60,000 nt of DNA from Bugula neritina (Eukaryota > Bryozoa > Gymnolaemata > Cheilostomatida > Bugulidae). The notes beneath the pieces were generated by a model, which saw only the letters and a list, made by a program, of their open reading frames with translations, was not told the DNA's origin and ran no database searches. Every line of letters starts with the position of its first letter. The stretch's first letter is position 1. Positions 49,701 through 55,500 of the stretch are shown here, in pieces. A program made the translations under genes and the position numbers. The stretch is from positions 11,665,133-11,725,132 of the forward strand of contig OZ037769.1 of the NCBI GenBank assembly GCA_964035545.1, in the 5' to 3' direction.

Positions 49701-51131
49701 ACAATTAAAATTTGAAGTTATTCTCTCTCAGCACATGGACTATTCTCACCTTATGTTTACATCCTATAGTAATTTAGACATATTTATATTGTGTAGCCCT
49801 AACTACCTCAAGTGTTTAGTAAAGACGTAGTGAAGTGAGAGAGTTATTGTACAGAGCTAGCCTTGCCAATGCACAGCTATCAGGAGTTGTCCCCCAGGTT
49901 TAATAAAAATGACTAATCTTTACTTCAATAAACAGTATCAAGATTCTACAAGTATTATAATCATATGAAATCTGAACATCCAAGTCAAAATTTTTCTGTA
50001 AGTAAAGTAATAGCAAACTTGAAAAAAACTTGTGTTTTAGATAATAAATGTAGTAAAAGAAGTTATGCTCTCATGACAATCTCAACTTGCTCAAACAAAC
50101 CAAAATTCATAAAGACAATTAAAAAATTAATGCTATTGAAACTTTTTGATGACTGTAGGTAAATGATTAGTATTAGTTTATATTAAATTAGAGTTGATGT
50201 AATAAATTGACTGTAGGCTTTGGAAATACAGAGTTATCTGCCCATCAGATAACCAAAGTATTTTACAGTTAGGCTATTCATCCAAATCTTTCCACCTGAT
50301 TATCCTTTTAAAATACACTTCTATTGCTTATTTTACCTAGAAAATTTTAAAACCCCTTTCTATAAAAAAACTAAATTCGGAATTTTATCTTTCATTAAAC
50401 ACCAAGTGTACATGCATGTACAAATAACAAATAATAACAATAACATTATTTACACCATAATCCTAGTATATGTAAATAATGGAGAACAGGGAAAGGCAAA
50501 TTTGAGATAAAATCTTCAAAAAGCATCCCAAGTCAAACTGCTAATGTTTATATTTTAGGAAGTGAATTTTAAGATCTGAAGGCTGGTGTGATCATTCAAG
50601 GGTAACCTTTATGACCCCCCATACCTGTGTTTGTGATGCTATCAGCTTTATTTCATTATGGTGAAACTTTACCATGAATTAAACCCATAACCACATGTCA
50701 CATATATTCAAGTTATTCCTCTGTTACTTTGTTACACTTGATGAAGTTGAAATTTTATACAGTCAATGTCAGAAGAATTCTTATATTTGGATGTTACACT
50801 CAACAAGTTAAGGGTCACTGCTTGTAGCTGCAGATAAAGTAACTGGAGTTGTGTTGCCCTGCAGGTAAAGTACAACTGAAGTTAAGTCGCACTGCAGGTA
50901 AAGTATTAAATACTGAAACTCACATGACTTGTGGCTGGCAATTGTGCGCCACATGGTGGAGCTATCCTGTAGAGTTTTCCGCAGGTTGATGGCATCAATC
51001 ACTCGCTGCTTCCTGTCCTTGATCATGATTAGCCTGGAGTCCACCTGAAGGTCACCGAGCGGGCCGGCCGGCACCACCTCGCAATCCTCATCTGTTTTGT
51101 TGACTATAGAAGACAGAGTTGCCCATGGAGC
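22623..51131 (-). CDS. Phosphoinositide-specific phospholipase C, eta/delta type
   Basis: Twenty exons on minus join in frame with consistent phases: 50924-51131, 46136-46297, 45689-45768, 44699-44847, 44484-44525, 44059-44188, 30462-30580, 29992-30091, 29582-29790, 29158-29243, 28779-28899, 28221-28306, 27402-27484, 26480-26690, 25940-26119, 25317-25492, 24769-24907, 24297-24446, 23486-23647, 22623-22762 (stop TAG). With a candidate first exon (59840-59983) the product is 958 residues. PLC hydrolyses PIP2 to IP3 and diacylglycerol at the plasma membrane. Catalytic residues are present: [27 protein letters not shown], and R/Y in CRIYPAG. PH-domain (GKFDESCCF) and X/Y-linker (acidic EEDSDDE) features favour eta over delta; there is no SH2/SH3 insert. 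The intron 30581-44058 contains nested transposons. Several introns begin or end in tandem arrays at splice sites. Confidence 0.96.
23486..24907 (-). CDS. PLC exons: C2 domain
   Basis: Exons 24769-24907, 24297-24446 and 23486-23647. They encode [61 protein letters not shown] and ASIFVHV, then a basic segment ([11 protein letters not shown]). The Asp in VDPYV is present, while other Ca2+-loop acids are partly changed ([10 protein letters not shown]). Confidence 0.95.
25048..25316 (-). repeat. 33-bp tandem array of splice donors at a PLC exon end
   Basis: On minus, the junction ATGCAG|GTAAAACTATATC is repeated at a 33-bp period. Donor cores lie at 25311-25316, 25278, 25245, 25212, 25179, 25146, 25113, 25080 and 25047, nine in all with the true one. 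The unit is divisible by three and contains no stop, so the reading frame stays open through the whole array (11-residue unit [11 protein letters not shown]). Confidence 0.95.
25317..26119 (-). CDS. PLC exons: catalytic Y domain
   Basis: Exons 25940-26119 and 25317-25492. They encode [68 protein letters not shown] and [10 protein letters not shown]. All the Y-domain pocket residues (Ser of SSY, Arg and Tyr of RIY) are present. Both exons end at donors that are copied in tandem in the following intron. Confidence 0.96.
25744..25965 (-). repeat. 32-bp tandem array copying a PLC exon end and its donor
   Basis: Seven copies (counting the one in the exon) of a unit that on minus reads ATGTGGAACGTGGGGTG, then TCAGTTAG|GTATGTT. 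The rightmost copy is the genuine exon end encoding MWNVGCQL, and the others lie in the intron. The unit length is not divisible by three, so use of a downstream donor would shift the frame and meet a stop soon after. Confidence 0.93.
26336..26420. repeat. (GT)n microsatellite
   Basis: An imperfect GT run with GC and CG interruptions, in the PLC intron. Confidence 0.95.
26480..26690 (-). CDS. PLC exon: X/Y linker and start of Y domain
   Basis: It begins [11 protein letters not shown], has an acidic run [15 protein letters not shown], a basic run KKKKGKIK, then [14 protein letters not shown], which starts the Y half. Acidic X/Y linkers are known to autoinhibit PLC enzymes. A GT-rich microsatellite (26336-26420) lies 60 bp downstream in the intron. 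Confidence 0.93.
26777..27030 (+). mobile_element. tRNA-derived SINE, copy 3, with ~20-bp target-site duplication
   Basis: The body (26797-27010) is flanked by direct repeats beginning GTTATAATAGTTTACATA (26777-26796, 27011-27030). This is the best-preserved head: TGGTCTAGGGGTTAGAGC (A-box region) and GGGTTCGAACCCA (B box). It lies in a PLC intron, antisense to the gene. Confidence 0.94.
27402..29790 (-). CDS. PLC exons: catalytic X domain
   Basis: Exons 29582-29790, 29158-29243, 28779-28899, 28221-28306 and 27402-27484. The order of motifs is [69 protein letters not shown] and [14 protein letters not shown]. Both catalytic His and the Ca2+-binding Glu/Asp/Asn/Glu set are present. The conserved Lys of KGKK is kept as ILIK-C-R-K across the next junction, with Lys to Arg at the second position. 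The small exon 27402-27484 lies antisense to an apparent plus-strand open frame. Confidence 0.95.
27711..27962 (-). mobile_element. tRNA-derived SINE, copy 4
   Basis: Reverse-oriented copy (27726-27947) flanked by imperfect direct repeats TGGCCAATTTATTAT and TGGCCAGTTTACTAT. The B-box equivalent is mutated, so it is older than copies 2 and 3. Confidence 0.88.
29030..29150. repeat. ~28-bp imperfect tandem repeat next to a PLC donor
   Basis: About four diverged copies of an AGTGATGACTCATACAGTG / TAAGTAAC unit in the intron directly after the exon at 29158-29243. Confidence 0.6.
29290..29361 (+). tRNA. tRNA-like sequence, degenerate (probable pseudogene)
   Basis: GTCCCCGTGGTGTAATGGTT starts a tRNA-like run with a good D arm (GTGT...GCA), an anticodon-loop-like CTTGCAAG and a T-loop GGTTCGATTCC, closing with TTGGGGCA. 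However the T stem has two mismatches, the acceptor stem has one, and the anticodon stem hardly pairs, so the anticodon (TGC or GCA) is uncertain. It could also be the head of a different SINE. Confidence 0.45.
29370..29520. repeat. Imperfect CATGTCATGTGACAGCTTGGA repeats
   Basis: Several diverged copies of a GTCATGTGACAGCTTGGA-type unit directly downstream of the tRNA-like sequence. Confidence 0.6.
29791..29975 (-). repeat. 21-bp tandem array containing acceptor copies at a PLC exon start
   Basis: On minus, the intron end reads repeated TATACTGTAGTATATCTAC units finishing with the true acceptor CTGTAG|TACAAC at 29790. About eight diverged copies. Each carries a CTGTAG-like acceptor core. 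Confidence 0.88.
29992..44525 (-). CDS. PLC exons: EF-hand region
   Basis: Exons 44484-44525 (only 42 bp), 44059-44188, 30462-30580 and 29992-30091. The first EF-hand loop is canonical ([12 protein letters not shown]). The second ([20 protein letters not shown]) has an insertion and is probably a weak Ca2+ site. The 13.5-kb intron between them holds the THAP/P2X7 element and the gypsy retrotransposon. Confidence 0.92.
31438..40614 (+). CDS. P2X7 intracellular-domain-like protein (gene split by gypsy insertion)
   Basis: Exons 31438-31644 (ATG start, donor GTGATA), 40120-40327 and 40421-40614 join in frame (phases 0 and 1) to 202 residues. The N-terminus is acidic with a [13 protein letters not shown] motif. 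Exon 2 carries the Cys-rich core (EWCTCHRCQ...CCRDH...CITQHPGV) and exon 3 the [10 protein letters not shown] and LPACLYDWV motifs. This is the intracellular domain of P2X7 receptors, which in invertebrates also occurs as stand-alone proteins. It is a Zn/guanine-nucleotide-binding fold of unclear role. There are no P2X transmembrane segments. A C6 run near 40565 shifts the frame relative to a neighbouring open stretch ([11 protein letters not shown]), so the C-terminus may be frame-shifted in this copy. The first intron contains the whole gypsy element. Confidence 0.78.
31998..32302 (+). repeat. 5' LTR
   Basis: Begins TGTGGTGGCTCG and ends AAATATAACA. It contains a short inverted repeat (ATACGCAAGGTTGCGTAT) near its start. 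Confidence 0.96.
32304..32321 (+). promoter_or_regulatory. Primer binding site, tRNA-Leu
   Basis: TGGTGGCAGCGGTGGGAT, one base after the LTR, is the exact complement of the 18-nt 3' end (with CCA) of animal tRNA-Leu species ending ATCCCACCGCTGCCA. Confidence 0.85.
32336..33203 (+). pseudogene. gag: gypsy gag, frame-broken
   Basis: The first frame starts [13 protein letters not shown] and runs to [13 protein letters not shown]. The capsid-like continuation ([35 protein letters not shown]) is in the next frame, so a 1-nt indel lies near 32505. A Cys/His knuckle region near 33160-33200 is also out of register, and a Pro/Arg-rich stretch continues in a third segment (about 33230-33480) before pol. 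Two breaks are therefore visible. A natural gag-pol frameshift near 33490 may be a third event. This copy probably cannot make normal Gag. Confidence 0.85.
33492..37817 (+). pseudogene. pol: gypsy pol (PR-RT-RH-IN) with one in-frame stop
   Basis: A single frame covers all enzymes, interrupted only by TGA at 34851-34853 in RT, just before the catalytic strand. Protease: [40 protein letters not shown] and the active-site YLDDV. RNase [16 protein letters not shown] and [11 protein letters not shown]. Integrase: HHCC zinc finger (HKQAHAG...CEICQ), D in AVDLVGP, D in HSDQGAQF, E in NGVVERNN, then a GPY module (KFVGPYVV). The tail contains a 14-residue tandem repeat ([12 protein letters not shown] twice) and [12 protein letters not shown]. 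There is no chromodomain. The stop could be a point mutation or a sequencing error; everything else in pol is intact. Confidence 0.95.
37835..38908 (+). CDS. gypsy third ORF: zinc-finger, coiled-coil protein
   Basis: 357 residues, starting 17 nt after the pol stop in another frame. It has an acidic N-terminal part, a Pro/Thr-rich middle, a canonical C2H2 finger (CNLCQQRF...H...H, about residues 152-172), a second C-x-C-x12-H-x5-C finger (CPCGEY...H.....C), a Ser/Pro-rich segment, and a C-terminal helical region ([17 protein letters not shown]) predicted to coil, ending basic. It has no signal peptide or transmembrane segment, so it is not an envelope. A nucleic-acid-binding accessory role is inferred. 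A strong donor-like CAGGTAAGC lies at 37800-37808 at the end of pol. Confidence 0.9.
   Translation: METGSMPVNSELIQQIESELLGTTFHVNDDEDTVMADGLLDLELDTVLGQSTHDSSVPRVRSKSCDSQASNGRQSLELCCKDPPRSNNNSTFVDTLAPVSTGMPSLEMAWDPEPAPTTPTTRQLPPQLEATSNWITPATEREIRTHQGGESNRECNLCQQRFTTHRRLKVHLPQHYITTFCPCGEYSYNRDYLLRHQRTMQCYQGHVYEVDELSYPAFLNAIKPLITDSARLSRLEQGFPSPRPITSGATDKPTQSANSPPHSPIRMPHTFPRVVLQRVDTNAYTLPPPIPSSERKRHRQPTSSRSSPWARNLREVEARAHDLKQEVYRLAPRIQAASSELRYLQESIKRMKRAARN
38909..39176 (+). other. gypsy 3' untranslated region and polypurine tract
   Basis: Non-coding, T-rich, ending in CTGGAGGGGGCAG directly before the 3' LTR. This is a good polypurine tract for plus-strand priming. Confidence 0.85.
39177..39481 (+). 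repeat. 3' LTR
   Basis: 305 bp, with no difference from the 5' LTR by eye, implying a recent insertion. Confidence 0.96.
39482..40119. other. Remainder of the P2X7-like gene intron
   Basis: A/T-rich, non-coding. A short open stretch around 40038-40090 ([15 protein letters not shown]-type) is acidic like the N-terminal exon but lacks clear splice sites. Confidence 0.4.
40615..41298. other. Gap between the convergent P2X7-like and THAP genes
   Basis: A/T-rich, probably the two 3' UTRs. If the element once carried a transposase here, nothing of it is recognisable. Confidence 0.5.
41299..42530 (-). CDS. THAP-type zinc-finger protein of the TTAA element
   Basis: Exons 42277-42530, 41632-41790 and 41299-41500 join in frame (phases 2 and 2) to 204 residues, with a likely start at the first or second Met (MTTRMASSS). 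Exon 1 is a THAP domain: C-x4-C spacing in [18 protein letters not shown] of EKWTKFV, and the C-x2-H of [11 protein letters not shown]. Exon 2 gives the typical post-[17 protein letters not shown] (the AVPT box). The rest is basic (KKIRSKAVQ). THAP domains bind DNA, often transposon ends. Here it could recognise the element termini. No catalytic domain follows, unlike full Kolobok or P-type transposases. Confidence 0.85.
42531..43284. other. Right terminal region of the TTAA element
   Basis: Upstream of the THAP gene and including the ~140-bp right inverted terminus (43145-43284). Contains a short ACTACTACTAGTAGTAGT palindrome at 42642-42660. Non-coding. Confidence 0.6.
43289..44058. other. 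PLC intron outside the TTAA element
   Basis: A/T-rich intron without recognised features. Confidence 0.5.
44699..46297 (-). CDS. PLC exons: PH domain
   Basis: Exons 46136-46297, 45689-45768 and 44699-44847. They encode [20 protein letters not shown] and [21 protein letters not shown], then [14 protein letters not shown] and [15 protein letters not shown]...[18 protein letters not shown]. This is the PLC-type PH fold, including the W of the last helix. It presumably targets the enzyme to phosphoinositides at the membrane. Confidence 0.93.
44848..44965 (-). repeat. 19-bp tandem array at a PLC acceptor
   Basis: Minus reads repeated AATATGACATATATTACAT units running up to the acceptor CATATTACAG|GAGAG at 44847. 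About six copies with point differences. The units contain acceptor-like ATTACA cores. Confidence 0.85.
44966..45688. other. PLC intron, nothing recognised
   Basis: A/T-rich intron sequence between two PH-domain exons. Confidence 0.5.
46298..47384. other. PLC intron, nothing recognised
   Basis: A/T-rich intron sequence upstream of the first PH exon. No exon or repeat recognised. Confidence 0.5.
47385..47792. repeat. 15-bp tandem satellite (~27 copies)
   Basis: The unit is AGTAGAATAGCATAT with AATAG/GTATAT variants. Because 15 is divisible by three, it is open in several frames on both strands (YSRIA / LLYAI-type repeats), which explains the long repetitive open frames. Confidence 0.96.
47793..48430. 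other. PLC intron, nothing recognised
   Basis: Intron sequence with a minor TACTCTCTATTAAC-type repetition near 48220-48310. Confidence 0.45.
48431..48650 (-). mobile_element. tRNA-derived SINE, copy 5
   Basis: Reverse-oriented copy (48441-48639) with a well-preserved B box (GGGTTCGAACCTA on minus), flanked by TCTTACACTA on both sides. It has lost ~15 bp in the body relative to copy 3. Confidence 0.9.
48965..49235. repeat. ~44-bp tandem repeat
   Basis: About five copies of GGCGTATAGTGTATAGTATAG followed by ATATGAAGGGTGAATATTATAG, the outer copies diverged and internally expanded by GTATA. Confidence 0.9.
49236..50923. other. PLC intron, nothing recognised
   Basis: A/T-rich sequence. The 65-residue plus-strand open frame near 49965 has no family resemblance. 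Confidence 0.45.
50924..51131 (-). CDS. PLC exon: N-terminal region before the PH domain
   Basis: It follows the acceptor TTATGGTTACAG and encodes [20 protein letters not shown]... and [26 protein letters not shown], ending in phase 1 at GTGAGT. This is a polar lead-in with a predicted helix and no named domain. The junction with the PH exon is supported by phase (T|GT). Confidence 0.85.
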
Positions 51132-51292
51132 CTGTAACCATAACAACCAGGTAACCATAACAACCAGGTAACCATAACAACCATAACAACCGTGTAACCA
51201 CAACAACTATGTAACCATAACAACGATGTAACCACAACAATGATGTAACCATAACAACAGTGTAACCATAACAACCGTGTAACAATCTTATA
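51132..51292 (-). repeat. 17-bp tandem array at a PLC acceptor
   Basis: Minus reads repeated GTTGTTATGGTTACCTG / GTTGTTATGGTTACACG units, the last of which is the true acceptor GTTATGGTTACAG|GCTCC at 51131. About nine copies. Apparent open frames here (VVMVTWLLWL) are the array. Confidence 0.9.
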
Positions 51293-52429
51293 ATATAATA
51301 ACATATATTGTGTAGTAGGTGGATATAATGCACCAGCTAAGTTTAGCCTTATAACCTAACACATTGCGGGTGGGTATGCAGCAACCACTAAACTCATCTA
51401 AAATTTTGATTACTTTCGGGTTTAGAGCAATGGTGATGCTACTACAACCACACTGTTGGGTTTAGCCTAACAACTTGGTATTAGTAGTGCATACAACATT
51501 ACTTCGGGACTAGTTTAGGCTATAAATTGTATGTTTCCTTCGCAGAATGGACTTTTCATCCGAAGCATGAAAGATAGTAGTGAAAGATAGCATATGTTGC
51601 CGGAATTAAACCAGGTCATGTAAATTCTAAGCGCTTTGCCTAACTTTGTGTTTTTAATTTATTTGAGTCTCATTGTACTAGTCTGGCTCAAGATGCATTA
51701 CCCCTCCCCTCCCTGAGTCACTGCTGCTTCCCTTATTGAATTAAGATAACTAGGAAAATTTAAGTTGATTAATAAAATTTTCAGCTTATGCAAGACCTGA
51801 AGTCTTTTTGCATATACATGCATGTGTTTTTCTAATTTACACTGATTATAGTGTATAGTGAATCCAGAAAATGTAATGATAATTCCTTAATAAGATTAGA
51901 AACTAAAGTGGCATTAGTCACAGACTGCTGAGAAAGGACGATTGGATAGAATACAAGTTATGTCCTTCTGGCAATTAGAAAGCAGCAACACAGCTAGAGA
52001 CACACAGGCTAAAGCCTTAGGGTTCAAGGACATATATCCTAAGACTTGTAGCTGCTCAAACTTTCCCATTTAGCAGTCTGTCTGTGACTTGCATGAAGTA
52101 TTCTCTGTCTAACAATAAACCTCACCTGGAAATTGAAATCCCCAGATAGTCAGGGAAACAAATACTTATAGAATTTCTAGATATGTTACTATTGTATAGT
52201 TTGTATACACTGGTGGTGGTGGTGGCTAATATCCGGTATAGCTTATATTAAAGTAGATAGTGTGTGCCTACACAGTCCCAACTCCACTAACCAATACCCT
52301 GACAGTGTGCATAGCATGATGTATGCTGTATAGCGAGGTTATACAGTAGAGTTTAGAGTATAGATATTAAGATACAATGTGTTGTAGATGACATGTAAAT
52401 TAGCTGTTCCAGAGAAATGGCGCAGGGGA
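51293..52429. other. Intron or intergenic, nothing recognised
   Basis: Part of the PLC first intron if the exon at 59840 is real. No supported feature. Confidence 0.4.
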
Positions 52430-52550
52430 ATTGCTAGGAGCAGCACAAAGTTGGGAGGTCATTGAGTGCAGTGTTTGTATCTGAACCCCAAACTATTGCA
52501 CTCAGTAACCACCGATTTTGTGCTGTTAATAGAGAAGAATTCCAACTGGG
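52430..52550. mobile_element. Small hairpin element, second copy of the 14568 family
   Basis: TGCTAGGAGCAGCACAAAG and TCATTGAGTGCAGTG are answered by TTGCACTCAGTAACC and TTTTGTGCTGTTAATAGAG. Same layout as 14568-14740, with sequence similarity in AGCAGC, TTGGGAG and GAGTGCAGT. Confidence 0.65.
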
Positions 52551-55500
52551 AGAGCTGACAGAATATATTGATGCCATAATTTTAAAAGATAAAACCTAAA
52601 CTGAAAACCTTGCAACCATGTATTCAACTTTGACATGAGTTGGATACAGCACCCAGACTAGTTTTGCATTACCACAGGCTAGAAACTGTTGTCTATACTA
52701 TCTGGCTGTACTTTAGCCACCAAGGAGCAGTTATTACCCACATGCGATGTCAAGCACCTTAGAGTATCACGTATACTATCTCATAGTGGTAGAGTATAAT
52801 CAGTCAAATATTATATTATACACAGATACAGTATCTATCAAGTAACCAAATTAGCTAAACACACTATTTCTTCACCACTCTTTTATAAAGTATATAATAT
52901 GAGCAGATGAAACTAGTCTAAAAGCTAAATAGCATTTATATATAAAATATTATTTGGCAGATATTATCAAGCCATAAAAGTATGGGCTTAACTTAATAGA
53001 ATATAGAAAGAGAATAAGGAGTAGATATATAGTGTAACCCAATGGGCAGCTAGTAAAAAATCAAGCAAAATATTTACCATCACAAAATTATTCTGTCAAA
53101 AAGCCTAGTTTATAACATTGAACTGCAGAACCTAAAGTTTACAACAAATACAGCTATAATATACATACAAAATAGTTTTACAACACTATATGCAATGTCA
53201 AGGTTGAATGTTAGAATTATGAAAGGCAAAGAGGAAGTGTTGAGCCTAGTGGGTAGCTTATAGGAACAGGGATCTGGCTTGCGAGGTGGAGAATATGCTG
53301 CAAACTTGAACCTTGGAATATGATATGGCATAGTTACTTATAGATTACACTATATTGGTGTGTACCTTGCTATTGTACAAGTGGTTAAACTGTACCTTGC
53401 CATTGTGTAACTGCTAAACTGCACATTGCTATTGTATAAGCCATAAGGGGTTAAATTATTAGAACATTTCCTTACTATTGAATTGTGCTAAAAACAAAAA
53501 CAACTTTGGGTAGGTACACGTGACTGCTACTAAAATAGGTCATCTGCATTAGAATCACTATATAGTAGAGTGAAAACTAAACGAAATAGCTTCTGATCAG
53601 AAACTTGAAAAAACATAATACAATTATATGCAAATAATTGTGTAATTAAATAGCTATTAATTAAAATTTTCTCCCATATGCAACATGGCCACATTTGAAA
53701 ACAGCTGTTTGGTGCAGATATTTAGACTTTCTCAGTTCGAGTTCCTAATTTTTGATTGAGTTTGGAAGTATGACTACAGACACGTCTCATACTACAAACA
53801 TTATTGGAGAAACTAGTGCTATTATCTGCATGTATTTACCCTGTAAAGAGCCATAGGCTACTAAGTGGCTGGTCACCATAAGCTTATTATATCAGCTTTA
53901 ATAATAATCTATACTAATTGATGAGTACACAATAACCTCTGTTATCTGGTAAGATAGTATACTTCAACTTGGAGTATATTGAGGGGGGTATGAGGCACGC
54001 CTCTGTAGCCCTTACTTTGTCCACGGGTTATAGGTGTGACTGATACATTGCCCAAAGTGTCTCTGTGAATATATTGCTGAGTGGTACTTGTATTGTATCA
54101 ACTACCCAATAAGGAAGCTATAGGCATAACCTACTATAATAAACTGTATAATCTGAAGAAAAGGCAAAGTTTTAATGTAGCCTAAAATCTAGAGTAGTTG
54201 CTGCATTAAATAATTAAAAGGCTAGTATTCCCTGAAACAATCTTTAGAACTTGAAAAAACTGATACCCCACACGTAGCTAGCATTACATAGCCAATGCCA
54301 TTGGGAATGGTTATTCAAATTTAAGTCAACAGTGAAAGTTAGTAGGCTATAGTACGACTCTTCTAGTACTTGTGATGCAGTCATCAAAAGCTGTTTCTCG
54401 TTTCTCCATAGACAAATCATAAAACTTTCAGGAGTTGAAAAAGCAGAGCAAATTGGCACAAGGTGATTAAATGCTGTTTTATTGTTGGGATCCAACAGGA
54501 TGCAAATATAATTTAGACAATAGTACTGATATAAATAGATTATGGTTGCTGATACATTTAATAGATATTGAAGTAGATACTTGCACCAATAGATTATATA
54601 ATAACCAGCTGGCACTGGTTTTGATATCACAGGAAAGTATAATTATCTTCTTCAAAATTAAGATATGACTATTCTTTAAAAAGTTTACTGGTTACTACCC
54701 CCACCCCTATCATAGCTGTGCATGTAGACACCAGGCTAATGCTATCTTCCCATGACTCTCTTGCTTATGCAAAACAAACAAGTTATTTCTAATCTATTTT
54801 TGAAATTCTACTTTTATGTATTTTAACCTACGGCCTGCGATCTTACATGATGTCAAATTTGAGCTGAGGCTGTTGAAAAATCTTCTTCAACATAGAAAAA
54901 AGTATAACTCTAAGTTTATAGTTTACGGGTTTTAGCTCTATGTGAAGCTCTGACACTTTCACACACCCACTACAACTTTCAACACCTAATTTTCAACTAC
55001 TCCTGGCCAGCCTTACACTAGAGTCTACTGTATGTCAACTCACAAACTTAATAGAACTTATAGTTGAAACAAACAGACTAAAATTGAAGGGAAGGAATGG
55101 ACAGAAACACCAAACTTTCAACCTACTTTGAAGCAGGACATTTTATGGCATAAGAAAATAGGCAGCTAAGATGATGATTCTGTTATATCCTCATTTTGTT
55201 GAGTAGACTTGGTGTTCTTCCAGCCAGCATAGAACTTTGACATCCTGTAACAAGTTGAAGAATGTTTGGACTATTGAAAGAAGCCAACTATAATAACTAC
55301 TGCTGTCATCACTTGGCACATCTCTTATAATCAACATTGACTCTGAATTGGGGTCAATTACTATCAAAGGCAGCAAAATGTCTGCTAGTGACAGTATATT
55401 AGCTAAATCATACAATGCTAAAACCGCTTGAGCAAAACTGATTTTATCCCTGCAGTAACTTAAATACAAAACTTAAAAGTAAAGCATGAGTAATTGTAGC

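Noticed and set aside
51088-51333. VVMVTWLLWL-type small membrane proteins
   Set aside because: They are frames through the 17-bp acceptor array upstream of the PLC exon.
54244-54630. 128-residue minus-strand open frame
   Set aside because: A/T-driven composition, no start or splice context, no recognisable domain.
55191-55469. 92-residue minus-strand open frame
   Set aside because: Amphipathic-looking but no family resemblance and no flanking splice signals with matching exons.
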